From the NCBI RefSeq assembly GCF_000255705.1, contig NZ_JH636441.1:892087-956086 (forward strand): 64,000 nucleotides of DNA, in the 5' to 3' direction. The notes under the pieces were generated by a model. That model was given only the letters and a program-made list of their open reading frames with translations, searched no databases and was not told where the DNA came from. This stretch comes from Zavarzinella formosa DSM 19928 (GTDB lineage Bacteria; Planctomycetota; Planctomycetia; Gemmatales; Gemmataceae). Positions 48,270 to 58,156 of this stretch are shown here, one piece after another; within the stretch, counting starts at the first letter, position 1, and each line of letters begins with the position of its first letter. The translations under genes were made by a program, and so were the position numbers.

Positions 48270-48643
48270 CGGACCATCACCTTTCTGCGGCTGCATGGCT
48301 TCCCGTCTTCGGTTCGGACGACACCCGAACGGTCGGACGGCCGCAATCATCAGCCGGAAGGTTTGGTATACGGACGGCCACTTGATTTGACGATGTGAAA
48401 TGGCATCCGAACGGGACGGGACGGTCGCGGGAAAAGCATCCGCCAACGACTCATTCCGGACATACTCACCACAAAACCAGCCTGCCGAATTTGCCCATCA
48501 ACCCCTTTGCATCCAAATTTCCCTCAAAATCAGGCGATTTCATCTGGTTTTGGCTCCATTTGTATCCGGCGCTGGCGGCTTCCAAGACCGATGACCCGGA
48601 TTCAAAACCAGCGATCTTCAACGGGGCCAACATCCGAAAATCC
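48270..48643. other. Intergenic stretch upstream of ilvB, no recognised gene
   Basis: A 374-bp gap holding the promoter and leader of ilvB. I looked for an attenuation peptide rich in Leu, Val or Ile and for terminator-like hairpins and saw none that stands out. The long frames here are antisense or extensions of ilvB. Confidence 0.45.
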
Positions 48644-50464
48644 TCACGGAGTCGGTTCGATCAACCGGGCAGAACCCCCCAATGTTTCAATCCCTTGAAT
48701 GACCGCCGACCGGACCATCAAGAAGTCATCCGGGTTGGTGACCAGAAACTCGGCGGCATACAACTGGTTGTTGAATTCCAATTTGGTAAACACAGGCCGG
48801 TAATGCCGCAGCATCAGGCCTTGGGCATCCCCGAGGGCTTCATACAGTTTCGCATTCCGCAGGCCGAGTCTGTCAACCTGCGGAATCCAGAGCACCACTG
48901 CCGGATAAGCCTGTGGAACACTGTCCACCAACAACGGAATGCTCCGGGCCGGGTGATGGCTCATCCGCATGTCTCTCACCGGCGAATTGGCCCATTCAGC
49001 CGCCGGGTTGCCTCGTGTCAAGTTGGGCGGCCCCATCAAAATCAATCCGTCGATTTCCGAGAGAAGGGTCAAGTCATCGGTGGCGGTTCGATAATCGGCC
49101 GACAAATGCCGGGTGAGTTCAAAGATGTACATGTCCCGGTCAAACAGCACATACGGATGTCCCGGCACGGCAGTCTCCCGGACATCGTGGACATACGGCG
49201 TGAGCGGGGATTCCTGCTGTCGCGGGCCGGTCAGTTGCAAGAAGGCAAAAACGCTGACTCCGACGATCATCAGGAACCGGCCGACGGCATTCGCCGGTTC
49301 GGGAATCAATCGCAGCAACCGATCAGCCGAATACGTTGCTCCCATCACCAGCAAGGGAAGCACATACGCACAAGTGCGGGAAAAGGGGACTTTGTGCGTC
49401 CCGATGAAATGCGACAGACTGACGCCAACAACCGCCAAGGCGATCAATCCCAGCCACCGAACGGACCGGTCGGCCAGAATCAGGAACCAGCCGAGAACAC
49501 CCAGCCCGGCGACAATTTGCCATCCGAGCGTGGGGAAGAGATAACCGCCAATCTCCCGAAACCGGGCCGGAAGTTCGTGCAGTCTTGTTCTCACCCCGTG
49601 TTCCTGCATCGCCAGCACGACATACGGCAGATGATCGGCCAAGAAGAAGAACCCGGCCAAAACGATCACGCCGAATTGCACCAAGAGATTCCGACGATAG
49701 GCCGTTCGCCTGGCGGCGTATTGTTCTGGCGAGAATCCATCGCGATCCAGCGGGGGGGACAACCACAACACGGCATACAGCGGCAACAACCAGTCGAGCG
49801 CCAGACTGATGATGTTCAAAAACGTGATGATGCCTGTCAGAGCCGAGAGTGATCCCCACCAGACCGAAACAGGTTGCAACGCCACCCGCCGCAGCGCCAG
49901 CAGATGAAGCGTCTGAAAAGCCAGCATCCATGAATACCCGCGGGCTTGCATGGAAAACAGGTGAACATACGGCCACGCTGCCGCCAGCAATATTGCCACC
50001 GGCCATGCCATCAATGATCCATTTTTTCGGGCAAACCAACCAACGGACAGCGTGAAAACCAATGCCCCAATGAGGGCGGGAACACGGGCCGCTCGCTCAT
50101 CAGACGGGGCGGCGAGCATGGCCGCGTTGAGCATCACACTATGCGGAATGTGATCGTTGGGTTCCCGCCAGACACCGATGGCCCGGTACAATCCGGCGAC
50201 CAGTTGCATGCCGGTCGATGGTTTGGGTTGGTGTAGAAGTTCATCGGCCCGCCTGATCCGTCGCGGGGAACCGTCCCTCTCGAAATCAAGCCAGGTGTAG
50301 TTTTCAAGATTGAGGCACTCGTCCCACATCAGTGGTTCGCGGATCTGCCATCCGGTGGCTCGTTCCGCAAAAATCCAGCCAACGAATCCGAGCGCCATCA
50401 AGGTTCCGGCGATCAACAACAGGTTAGGCCAACGGGAAGGCGGTGAAGCGGTTTCTTCCGGCAT
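48644..50464 (-). CDS. Polytopic GT-C-like membrane protein
   Basis: A 606-residue protein with about ten to eleven hydrophobic helices in the first 420 residues, beginning LLLIAGTLMALGFVGWIFAE (about 15-34). A large extracytoplasmic-type loop carries PLMWDECLNLENYTW (about 44-58, acidic residues in the first loop), and the motif HLFSMQARGYSWML lies near 165-178. This layout resembles GT-C/PMT-type glycosyltransferases, which transfer sugars from polyprenyl phosphates. The C-terminal about 180 residues are soluble. Identity of donor or acceptor cannot be read. It lies between ilvB and a hybrid kinase gene, all on the - strand. Confidence 0.7.
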   Translation of the reverse strand: MPEETASPPSRWPNLLLIAGTLMALGFVGWIFAERATGWQIREPLMWDECLNLENYTWLDFERDGSPRRIRRADELLHQPKPSTGMQLVAGLYRAIGVWREPNDHIPHSVMLNAAMLAAPSDERAARVPALIGALVFTLSVGWFARKNGSLMAWPVAILLAAAWPYVHLFSMQARGYSWMLAFQTLHLLALRRVALQPVSVWWGSLSALTGIITFLNIISLALDWLLPLYAVLWLSPPLDRDGFSPEQYAARRTAYRRNLLVQFGVIVLAGFFFLADHLPYVVLAMQEHGVRTRLHELPARFREIGGYLFPTLGWQIVAGLGVLGWFLILADRSVRWLGLIALAVVGVSLSHFIGTHKVPFSRTCAYVLPLLVMGATYSADRLLRLIPEPANAVGRFLMIVGVSVFAFLQLTGPRQQESPLTPYVHDVRETAVPGHPYVLFDRDMYIFELTRHLSADYRTATDDLTLLSEIDGLILMGPPNLTRGNPAAEWANSPVRDMRMSHHPARSIPLLVDSVPQAYPAVVLWIPQVDRLGLRNAKLYEALGDAQGLMLRHYRPVFTKLEFNNQLYAAEFLVTNPDDFLMVRSAVIQGIETLGGSARLIEPTP

Positions 50465-50534
50465 GAAATGATTCCCTTCCCAATCGACTGAACAGAAGTG
50501 AGATCACAAAATTCGATCCCCGGCCACAGGTCCT

Positions 50535-53153
50535 TCAAGGCAGGGTGGCCAGCACATCCTGCAAAGCGGCCAGATCGACGGGCTTCACCAAATGTCGGTT
50601 GATGCCCGCCTCGGCCGATTTGCGGCGATCCTCTTCCTGCCCCCAACCGGACAGGGCCACCAGCGTAATCGCCTCGGACCCCGGCAATTCCCGGATGCGC
50701 CGGGCGGCCGCATAGCCATCGAGTTTCGGCATCCCGATGTCCAACAAGATCAAGTCCGGCCGGACCGTTGCCGCCAGTTCGACCGCCGCCAAACCGTCAT
50801 GCGCTGTCTGAGTGTCGTGCCCCATCAACCGAAACATCAACGCCAGACTCTCGGCCGCGTCTTGATTGTCATCCACCACAAGGATTCGCCGGCTGACGTG
50901 TGTCCGCTGCACGGCCGGAAGTGTTTCGGGCGAGGGTTCCGGAGGCTCGCAGGACGGCAACCGGATGATAAATTCGCTCCCCAGCCCGTAACCTTCGCTA
51001 TGGGCCTCCACCGTGCCTCCGTGCAGTTCAAGCAGTTGTCGAACCAGTGACAAGCCGATCCCCAATCCCCCCTGGGCCATGTCCAGCGACCGGTCCACTT
51101 GCATGTAAAGATCGAAAATTTTCGGCAACATATTCCGGGGGATGCCGACCCCGGAATCCCGCACGCTCACTCGAACAAACCCCGCCTCTGTTTCGACGCT
51201 CAAACGGATGCGCCCCCCCGGCGGTGTGTATTTGGCGCTGTTGTTGAGGAGGTTGGAAATTATTTGAGAAAGCCGGGTGAAATCCCCGTCGACGAACATC
51301 GGTTCAGGCGGCAGGTCCAGCAACAAGGTGTGATTTTTTCCCTCAATCATCGATCGTGTGGTTTCAATGGCGTGGGCGATGACGGCGGCCATGTCCACTT
51401 GTTCCATTCGCAGGTCGAGTTTGCCCTGACCGATCCGGCTGACATCCAACAGATCATCAACCAGTCGGATCAACTGGTCAAGCTGCCGATCCATCATGTG
51501 CAAGGTTTCCCGCCTCGGATCATCCGGCAAGGCGGTCAGACTCATCAACTGCACGCCTTGCCGAACGGGAGCCAGCGGATTCCGAAGTTCGTGGGCCAGC
51601 AAAGCGAGGAATTCATCCTTCCGGCGGTCGGCTTGCCGTAGCGCCTCCTCGGCTTGTTTTTGGTCTTGGATATCCGTGGATGTTCCAAACCAATTCATCA
51701 CCCGGCCGTCGGCGTCCAAGATCGGCACCGCTCGCGTGAGAAACCAACGGTATTCGCCGGTCTTTGCGTTCCGAAGCCGGAATTCGGCGGTGAGTTGCGT
51801 TCCCCCGGCGAAGGCGGCCGCCCACCGATCATTCAAGTTTTGCAAATCATCGGGATGAATGACTTCATGCAGGTCACCGGAATCAGCCGTGGTTCGTCCG
51901 GTGTAATCCCGCCAGCGATTGTTCAGATATTCCAGCCGGGCGTCGGCTCCGCTGACGTAAACCATCTGCGGCATGGCATCGGCCAGAAGACGGAAACGTT
52001 CCTCGCTGCGGCGAATCTGTTGTTCTGCCTCATGCTGCTTAGTGGTGTCCACGGCACACCCGACGGATCGGCACGCCCGGCCGGAGGCATCGGGAAAGAT
52101 AATTCCCTGATCCCACACATGGATATACCGGCCATCGACATGCCGGACGCGGTACGTCGTGCTGTAGCGATTAGAGTTTTGGCTGCCCAGAATTTCCGCT
52201 TGGAGCCGGTTCACGTCATCCGGATGACAGCGTTCGAGCCACCAATTCATCGTCGGCTCGGCGTCGGCGGTGTCCACGCCGATCAAAGAACGGAGGGCTG
52301 ACGACCGCCAGACCGCTCCGCTTGGATAGTCGAGTTCGTAAATCAGCCCGTTGACGGCCTCGGTGGCCAGCAACATTCGTTCTTCGCCTCGCCGTGACCG
52401 ATCTTCAGCCAGTGTCCGTTCGGTGACATCCTCGATCATCACGACGGCTTGAATGATCCGGCCGGTGTCATCCCACACCGGAGCGGCCGACATTCGCACT
52501 TGAAGGGAGCCATGTTCCTTGCGGGAAACGACTGTTTCCACTCCCGTGACGGCCCCACCGCCGGCGACCGTCGCCAGCAACTGCTTCCAAACAGCGGCAT
52601 TTTCCGAAGTGACGACCGGGCACGGATGGCCGATCATTTCCGATTCGGACCAGCCAAAGACGTTGCTGGCCGCCCTGTTCCAGAGTCGCACGTTCTCATT
52701 GAGTTCAAGCATCACGATTGGTAACGGGGACGAATCGATGATCGCGTTGAGTTTCAAATTCGCCGACTGACGTTCCTGGACTTCGGCGATCAATCGCGTT
52801 TGTTCGGCCACTAACTGCCGTTGGGTGCGGCGCAGGGCCTCAAAAACGCACCCGATGGCCACTCCTTGGGTGAGGAACATAAACAATGACATCAGTTCGG
52901 CGGGAATGGTCCCCGAGAATGACGGAGGGGAATGCGCGAACCACAATCCGGCCGCGCCGCCAAGAATGGTGGCCAGGAGACCGGGCTTCAACCCGCCCCG
53001 CCATGCCGCCAGCAACACCGCACCAACAAAAGGAAGAAAGGGAGCCGGATCACCAACGACATCGGCGGCGATCCAGCGAAACAGACTCACGACAGCCGTC
53101 GCCAGCACGGCGAGCAGATAGCCTGACCCGATGAAACGAGCAAATTCAGCCAT
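50535..53153 (-). CDS. Hybrid sensor histidine kinase with response-regulator domain
   Basis: An 872-residue signalling protein. The N-terminus has about four membrane helices (to about 105, DUF4118/MASE-like), followed by three to four PAS/PAC repeats (about 130-500: for example NAIIDSSPLPIVMLELNENV, RFRLLADAMPQMVYVSGADA). The histidine-kinase domain has the phospho-acceptor in ALLAHELRNPLAP (H521), and an ATPase domain with LLNNSAKYTPPGGRIR, DSGVGIPRNM and GGLGIGLSLVRQLL. A C-terminal receiver domain has its Asp in LILLDIGMP (D805). It has no DNA-binding output, so it probably signals through a further partner; its stimulus is unknown. Confidence 0.95.
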   Translation of the reverse strand: MAEFARFIGSGYLLAVLATAVVSLFRWIAADVVGDPAPFLPFVGAVLLAAWRGGLKPGLLATILGGAAGLWFAHSPPSFSGTIPAELMSLFMFLTQGVAIGCVFEALRRTQRQLVAEQTRLIAEVQERQSANLKLNAIIDSSPLPIVMLELNENVRLWNRAASNVFGWSESEMIGHPCPVVTSENAAVWKQLLATVAGGGAVTGVETVVSRKEHGSLQVRMSAAPVWDDTGRIIQAVVMIEDVTERTLAEDRSRRGEERMLLATEAVNGLIYELDYPSGAVWRSSALRSLIGVDTADAEPTMNWWLERCHPDDVNRLQAEILGSQNSNRYSTTYRVRHVDGRYIHVWDQGIIFPDASGRACRSVGCAVDTTKQHEAEQQIRRSEERFRLLADAMPQMVYVSGADARLEYLNNRWRDYTGRTTADSGDLHEVIHPDDLQNLNDRWAAAFAGGTQLTAEFRLRNAKTGEYRWFLTRAVPILDADGRVMNWFGTSTDIQDQKQAEEALRQADRRKDEFLALLAHELRNPLAPVRQGVQLMSLTALPDDPRRETLHMMDRQLDQLIRLVDDLLDVSRIGQGKLDLRMEQVDMAAVIAHAIETTRSMIEGKNHTLLLDLPPEPMFVDGDFTRLSQIISNLLNNSAKYTPPGGRIRLSVETEAGFVRVSVRDSGVGIPRNMLPKIFDLYMQVDRSLDMAQGGLGIGLSLVRQLLELHGGTVEAHSEGYGLGSEFIIRLPSCEPPEPSPETLPAVQRTHVSRRILVVDDNQDAAESLALMFRLMGHDTQTAHDGLAAVELAATVRPDLILLDIGMPKLDGYAAARRIRELPGSEAITLVALSGWGQEEDRRKSAEAGINRHLVKPVDLAALQDVLATLP

Positions 53154-53241
53154 TCATCACGATGGTTCTTGGGCCGTCGTCCCCGACTGGCGTGAAAACA
53201 GTCGGAACCACAACACCGCGAGAGAATGCTAAGATAGGGTA

Positions 53242-53269
53242 AGACGTTACGTCGGACAGCGTAACGTCT
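53242..53269. terminator. 9-bp hairpin after a DUF1501 gene
   Basis: AGACGTTAC (53242-53250) pairs with its complement at 53261-53269 around a 10-nt loop. It lies between the DUF1501 stop (53291) and the kinase start (53153) on the - strand; a possible terminator. Confidence 0.5.
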
Positions 53270-53290
53270 CATGGAATCCTGTTCGCGCCA

Positions 53291-54688
53291 TCACGCCAGC
53301 AAATTCTTGACCACATTTCCATGCACATCGGTCAGCCGATAATCCCGGCCTCCGTATCGGAACGTCAGCTTTTCGTGATTCAGGCCCATCAGATGCAGGA
53401 TCGTCGCATGCAAATCGTGGACATGCACCTTGTCCTGCGCGGCATGCCAGCCAAAATCATCCGTCGCCCCGTGGGCTTGCCCGCCTTTGATGCCACCTCC
53501 GGCGAGCCACATGGTGAAGCCGAACGGGTGATGTTCCCGCCCGTTATCCCCCTCGGCCGTGGGAGTGCGGCCGAACTCACCGCCCCAGACGACGAGAGTG
53601 TCTTTCAGCAAACCACGGGATTTCAAATCGTGGAGCAACCCGGCGATGGGCAAATCGGTGGCGAGGCAATTGGCGGGCAATTCGGTCTTGAGACCGCCAT
53701 GTTGGTCCCAAAGCTGGCAACTGGAACGCTTCGATGTTTGCGTGTGATATACCTGCACACAGCGAACGCCTCGTTCTACCAACCGCCGGGCCATCAAGCA
53801 TTGCTTGCCGAAGATGTCCGTGTTTTGGTCGCCGATGCCGTAGAGTTTCTTCGTCTCGGCTGATTCGCTATCGATGCCGAAAGCCTCCGGGGCTTCTTTC
53901 TGCATTCGGAAAGCCAGTTCAAACGAGGCGATCCGGGCATTCAATGCCGAGTCGCTGGCCGTCTGGTCGCGGTGCAGTTCATTGAGTTTCTTCAACAGAT
54001 CAAGTTGTTCCCGCTGTTTTTCGAGCGAGACGCCATTCGCGTTGAGGTTGGCAATCGGGTTCTTGAGGTCGTTGACCAGCGTTCCCTGATACGTCGCCGG
54101 GAGAAAACTGGACGACCACAGCGGCGCCCCTTGAGCGGGTTGGGCCGGACTGATGACGACGAAACCGGGAAGGTTTTGGTTCTCCGTGCCGAGACCATAG
54201 AGCAACCACGACCCGAGTGACGGCCGGGAGAACGCCTGTTCCCCCGTGTTCATTTGCAGGCAAGCGCCATTGTGATTGATGTTGTCCGCGTGCATCGACC
54301 GGACGACACAAATATCGTCGATGTGTTTCGCCACGTTCGGAAAGAGTTCGCTCACCTCGACGCCGCTGGCCCCGTGCTTCGCAAACTTAAACGGCGAAGC
54401 CAGCAGATTGCCGGTGCGAGTGCGGACGAGTTTCGGCTGCTCGAACGGCAGCGGTTTCCGATCAAACTCCCGGACTTTTGGCTTCGGGTCAAACGTGTCG
54501 ATGTGACTCGGCCCGCCGGACATGAACAGGAAAATCACCCGTTTGGCCTTCGCCGGATAATGCGGGGTTTTGACACCCAACGGCGAAAGCGATTCCGCAC
54601 GGGCTTCGTCGGCCAACAGACCGGCCAGGCCGAGCATTCCAAAACCATTGGCAAACGTGGACAAGGCCCGACGACGATTCACGATCAT
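53291..54688 (-). CDS. DUF1501 protein
   Basis: A 465-residue exported protein from ATG 54688 (MIVNRRRALSTFANGFGMLG), which gives a Tat-like leader; the frame to 54754 extends into the inverted repeat. The DUF1501 blocks are FMSGGPSHIDTFDPKPKV (about 53-70, intact metal-type site), VVWGGEFGRTPTAEGDNGRE and [19 protein letters not shown]. Sulfatase-like fold; function unknown. No DUF1549/DUF1553 gene is adjacent. It is followed upstream by the DUF3500 gene in the same direction across the 54718-54873 hairpin. Confidence 0.94.
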   Translation of the reverse strand: MIVNRRRALSTFANGFGMLGLAGLLADEARAESLSPLGVKTPHYPAKAKRVIFLFMSGGPSHIDTFDPKPKVREFDRKPLPFEQPKLVRTRTGNLLASPFKFAKHGASGVEVSELFPNVAKHIDDICVVRSMHADNINHNGACLQMNTGEQAFSRPSLGSWLLYGLGTENQNLPGFVVISPAQPAQGAPLWSSSFLPATYQGTLVNDLKNPIANLNANGVSLEKQREQLDLLKKLNELHRDQTASDSALNARIASFELAFRMQKEAPEAFGIDSESAETKKLYGIGDQNTDIFGKQCLMARRLVERGVRCVQVYHTQTSKRSSCQLWDQHGGLKTELPANCLATDLPIAGLLHDLKSRGLLKDTLVVWGGEFGRTPTAEGDNGREHHPFGFTMWLAGGGIKGGQAHGATDDFGWHAAQDKVHVHDLHATILHLMGLNHEKLTFRYGGRDYRLTDVHGNVVKNLLA

Positions 54689-54717
54689 CCGCAAACTCCC
54701 ACTCGCAACGACACAGA

Positions 54718-54873
54718 AGCAGATTTCACGCAGAGTTCGCAAAGGGGGACGCAAAGCTCGCCAAGAGCCAACGAAAAAAAGCGATGTCTTCCAACGGAGG
54801 GAATCATTGACTCATTTTCGTTGACTTTTGATGAGCTTTGCGTCCCCTTTGCGAACTCTGCGTGAAGTCTGCT
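54718..54873. repeat. Near-perfect inverted repeat between DUF3500 and DUF1501 genes
   Basis: Arms 54718-54759 (42 nt) and 54833-54873 (41 nt) pair with one bulged G and one T/C difference; an inner pair CAACGAAAA/TTTTCGTTG extends the structure. It starts 30 bp from the DUF1501 start and ends 20 bp from the DUF3500 stop, so it probably ends the DUF3500 transcript. Confidence 0.7.
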
Positions 54874-54893
54874 CTTTCTATGTTTTTATTTAC

Positions 54894-55934
54894 TTACGCC
54901 GGGACGCCGATTTGCACGAACGTATGAACGTGCGGCAGAACGCGGAAGTTCCAGACAATTCCGGGGCCTTCCAACCGCCAGAACGTCCACGGCTGGCTCT
55001 TGGTGACGCCGGAGCCTTCATACTCTTCCGTGTAATAGGCCATGTGGACTTTGTCCATGCCGCCGGTTTGCTTGATGATCGTCATCACCTCAGCCCCGTC
55101 TTGCTGCCGGAAGGGGGACAGGAGGGTGTTCAGTACGGAGACGAACAGTTCCTGTTGGTCCTTGGACAGTTCGGCATAGGCGATGCCGGGTCGGGCGCCG
55201 TCTTTCGTCAACTTGATGGAGTTGGGGCCTTCGCCGGGGTGTCCCTTGGTGATGACGGCCTTCTCCCGTTGCTTCGGGTCAAGGGCGTTGAAAGCTTCCA
55301 TTGCCTTCAAGGACTGATAAGAGAACACGTTGCGTTCATTGTAACCGGGGGGCGTGTGGCCGTAGTAAATCGGGCCGCCGAAAGCGATGTTCGATTCGCT
55401 GTCGCCATCACACCGGACCGTCAGGTGGTGCCCGGTGAACAGGAAGGCGAACTTGCCTTTGGAGGGGTCGCCGAAGATGTCAGCCCCGGTGTTGTCGAAG
55501 CTCTTGCTGGCATCCCACGTGCCGCCCCGCGTCATCTGATTCCAGCCCTTGTCATCGGAGGAGATCGCCTTCACGATTCGCTCGACCAGTTCTTGCTGGG
55601 GTTTCGTGTAAACGCTCTTGAGCGTCTTGTCGAGGGCCTTGTTCGGGTTCACGCTCTTGCGGGCGGGATGTTCCCAAGGCTTCACAACGGCCTTCTTCTG
55701 GTCATCGGTCAATCCGGCGAAGAGTTCTTTCACCAGATCTTCGGCCATCGTGTTGACGACCCGCGGCATCGGCCCGATTTCGGGCTTGGGGGAATCGGCC
55801 AGCAAACGGGCCGGATTCAGCATTGTGGCCCCGCCGGCCACGGCGACGCCGCCGAGGGCAAGAGACCGGACGAAGTCACGGCGGTCCACGGAAGGAAGAC
55901 ATTCCGGGCAGATCGGTTCTTTCCTGGTGTTCAT
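54894..55934 (-). CDS. DUF3500 protein with twin-arginine leader
   Basis: A 346-residue protein from ATG 55934. A Tat-type leader is visible: DRRDFVRSLALGGVAVAGG (residues 17-35). The DUF3500 body has LTDDQKKAVVKPWEHPAR, KFAFLFTGHHLTVRCDGDSE (about 185-204), GGPIYYGHTPPGYNERNVFS and the end IVWNFRVLPHVHTFVQIGVP. These are exported proteins of unknown function, frequent in planctomycetes and linked in databases to haem-oxygenase-unrelated, unassigned families. The preceding gene in the direction of transcription is the D-threonine-aldolase-like gene. Confidence 0.9.
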   Translation of the reverse strand: MNTRKEPICPECLPSVDRRDFVRSLALGGVAVAGGATMLNPARLLADSPKPEIGPMPRVVNTMAEDLVKELFAGLTDDQKKAVVKPWEHPARKSVNPNKALDKTLKSVYTKPQQELVERIVKAISSDDKGWNQMTRGGTWDASKSFDNTGADIFGDPSKGKFAFLFTGHHLTVRCDGDSESNIAFGGPIYYGHTPPGYNERNVFSYQSLKAMEAFNALDPKQREKAVITKGHPGEGPNSIKLTKDGARPGIAYAELSKDQQELFVSVLNTLLSPFRQQDGAEVMTIIKQTGGMDKVHMAYYTEEYEGSGVTKSQPWTFWRLEGPGIVWNFRVLPHVHTFVQIGVPA

Positions 55935-56087
55935 GCGGAAAACTCCGTTGAGAGAGACACACGGGACAGATTGCCCGTGTTGAGTGGATGGTGGATAGAT
56001 GGTACACCCATTGACGGGTGTTTGAAAAGAACAATTCAAGGCGTGAGAGAAAAATGTGAATCGCCGGGTGTCTTTGGCCCAAACTTG

Positions 56088-57206
56088 TCACACCGTCAGG
56101 ACACGATCCCGGCTGGCGATTTCCCATGTGCCGGTCACCTTGTTATTCTCAACCACATAAGCCCGGCGGTGCAGGGCGACCGTCGGGCAAACGTGGGAGG
56201 GAACGGCATAAATCACGTCCCCGATGTTCCATGTGTCGGCCGCCGGGGTGTCGATGGCGAAGTGTTCCTCGTTTTGCAAAATGGGGGTAAATTCTGGCAG
56301 ATTGAGCAGAATGCACCGCTTCCCCGCCGGCGGGTCGGCGGCGATGGCCTTGTGGCCCAAGTCGAACGTCAACCGGCCGGGCATCGGCTTGGAGATCAAC
56401 CGGGAGACCACAACGGCCGCCGGGGTCAGTCCTGAAAGTTCCTTGTATTTCGAGCCGTAACCGTTGTCGTAGAGGACAAACGTGCCGGGCGAACATTGCA
56501 GGCCAGGGAAATCCATCTTCGCCCACACAGTGAAGGTCGGCGTCCCGCCGCAGATGATTCGCGGAACAGGAATGCCTTTCGCTTCCACTTGTTTCCGAAG
56601 ACTCAGCACCGGGGCGATGAGATCCCGCACCGCCGCTTCCCGAGTCGCCAACTCTTCCTGATGATTGTGCCCGTCGTACACATGGAAGCCATCCAGTTGC
56701 AGATTGGGAAGGGTCGCCAACAGAGCGTACAACTCGGCAGCCGCCGGGCTGGCAGCAATCCCGGTGCGGTGATGGCCGACATCAATATCCATCAGCACTT
56801 TGAGTTTGGCCGAGGCGCCTTGAAAACCTGTGCTGAGGGCCTTCGCCGAGTCGGGGTGATCGCAAAGCACGCCGAACTGTGATCGCGGATACTTGCCCGC
56901 CAACTCCCGCACCCGCCGCACATTCGGCCCGATGACCGGATAGGCCAGCAAGATATCGGGAACCTGAATCTGAGCGAGCATCTCGGCCTCGGCCACCGTG
57001 GCGCACTTGTGCGTGGTGATCCCGGCGGCCAGTTGCATGGCCGCGATCTCCTTCGTCTTGTGCGTCTTCACATGCGGGCAAAGCCGGGCCGGCGAACCCG
57101 CCAGCCGAATAATCTCGGCGATGTTCGATTCGATAAGGGACTTGTAAAAGACCAGCGCCGGCGAAAAGACTTCGTCGAGATTGTCAATCCGATAGACGGG
57201 ATTCAT
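56088..57206 (-). CDS. D-threonine-aldolase-like PLP enzyme
   Basis: A 372-residue member of the D-TA/alanine-racemase N-terminal fold. The start ATG 57206 is chosen because MNPVYRIDNLDEVFSPALVF is a typical beginning. PLP lysine is probably in CPHVKTHKTKEIAAMQ (about 43-58); DIDVGHHRTGIA and FHVYDGHNHQEE follow, and IICGGTPTFTVWAK lies near 210. The C-terminal domain has DLGHKAIAADPPAG and the metal-type VPSHVCPTVAL. The family cleaves D-3-hydroxy amino acids, needing PLP and a divalent metal. It follows the Rpn-family gene by 19 bp; functional link unknown. Confidence 0.9.
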   Translation of the reverse strand: MNPVYRIDNLDEVFSPALVFYKSLIESNIAEIIRLAGSPARLCPHVKTHKTKEIAAMQLAAGITTHKCATVAEAEMLAQIQVPDILLAYPVIGPNVRRVRELAGKYPRSQFGVLCDHPDSAKALSTGFQGASAKLKVLMDIDVGHHRTGIAASPAAAELYALLATLPNLQLDGFHVYDGHNHQEELATREAAVRDLIAPVLSLRKQVEAKGIPVPRIICGGTPTFTVWAKMDFPGLQCSPGTFVLYDNGYGSKYKELSGLTPAAVVVSRLISKPMPGRLTFDLGHKAIAADPPAGKRCILLNLPEFTPILQNEEHFAIDTPAADTWNIGDVIYAVPSHVCPTVALHRRAYVVENNKVTGTWEIASRDRVLTV

Positions 57207-57225
57207 TTCAAATTCCAAGGTGGGA

Positions 57226-58149
57226 TCAGGGCCGGGCAATAGAAGCCCGGAGTTCGTCGAGTGTGTTGAACAAAAAGAAGGTGGTGATCACTCGATCAAG
57301 TAGGAGACTATCAGCGGTGGCCAATTCAGTTTCGACGTACCGAACTCCGGCGTCGCCAAACTTGGCTTTCAGTGCGAGGGTGATATTCTCTCGCCGACCA
57401 TCTTCCTTGGCCATGCGTTCTACCGACCACACATACGGCACGATATGCTCCTTCTCAAATTCGACCGCCCGGAGAGTCAGTTGTCTTTCCAATTCGGGCG
57501 GGAGGTTCAGGAACCAGTCAATGATCCGAAACGCCCGCCGAATCTCTTCCGGGCCATAACCTTTATCATACAGCCGTCGCATGAGCCGCCACTTCCACTC
57601 CATCCGACCGGTCGGATCGTTTCGGGTTAACTGGCTTTGCAAGTGAGCCAACACGGCCGAGCCGATGAAACCGGGCATGGCCTCCAGTTCTTCGATGCGG
57701 TGTCGCCAGTCCCACAACTTGAGCGATTCAAACTCATAACGCAGACGTGTCCGGCCTCGAATCCATTCGTAATGATCCGGCCGCCACGATTCTGATGTGT
57801 CCCCCAGAATCGCCAAGCCAATCGGCGCCCGGCCATACGCATCTTTGATCCGATAATGGTACACGAACATCCGGTGGGCCAGTTCTTCGTCTCGCTGGCT
57901 TTGAACCTCGGCATGGATCAGCAGATACAGCGGCTCGGCCGTTCCCCTCTCACGCACCCGATATAGTCGGTCGGCAATCGTGCGGCCGAGTTCCCCGTCA
58001 CGGATCAGTTTCGGCAGCTCCGTTTCAAGATTCTCGACCGGGTACGACCAGTCCACCAAGGCGTGCGTTTCCGGACAGAACGACCGGAGCAGTTCCTCCA
58101 AATAGTCGTCCAGTGTGTCCTTCCAAGGGCTGTCCAGTTCCAAAATCAA
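57226..58149 (-). CDS. Rpn-family (PD-(D/E)XK) nuclease/transposase-like protein
   Basis: A 307-residue protein of the Rpn/YhgA-like family. Signatures: SPWKDTLDDYLEELLRSFCP (about 7-26), ADRLYRVRERGTAEPLYLLI (about 59-78), then HAEVQSQRDEELAHRMFVYH with the ExQ catalytic block of PD-(D/E)XK enzymes. The C-terminal part is helical, ending in RVITTFFLFNTLDELRASIA. Rpn proteins can promote DNA rearrangement or defend against phage; many are uncharacterised. It sits between the hexomutase gene (7 bp away) and the D-threonine-aldolase gene, in the same direction. Confidence 0.85.
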   Translation of the reverse strand: MILELDSPWKDTLDDYLEELLRSFCPETHALVDWSYPVENLETELPKLIRDGELGRTIADRLYRVRERGTAEPLYLLIHAEVQSQRDEELAHRMFVYHYRIKDAYGRAPIGLAILGDTSESWRPDHYEWIRGRTRLRYEFESLKLWDWRHRIEELEAMPGFIGSAVLAHLQSQLTRNDPTGRMEWKWRLMRRLYDKGYGPEEIRRAFRIIDWFLNLPPELERQLTLRAVEFEKEHIVPYVWSVERMAKEDGRRENITLALKAKFGDAGVRYVETELATADSLLLDRVITTFFLFNTLDELRASIARP

Positions 58150-58156
58150 GGGTTGT

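Noticed and set aside
54828..56435. A 535-codon + strand frame
   Set aside because: It is antisense to the DUF3500 gene and the end of the D-threonine-aldolase-like gene, both with clear family blocks.
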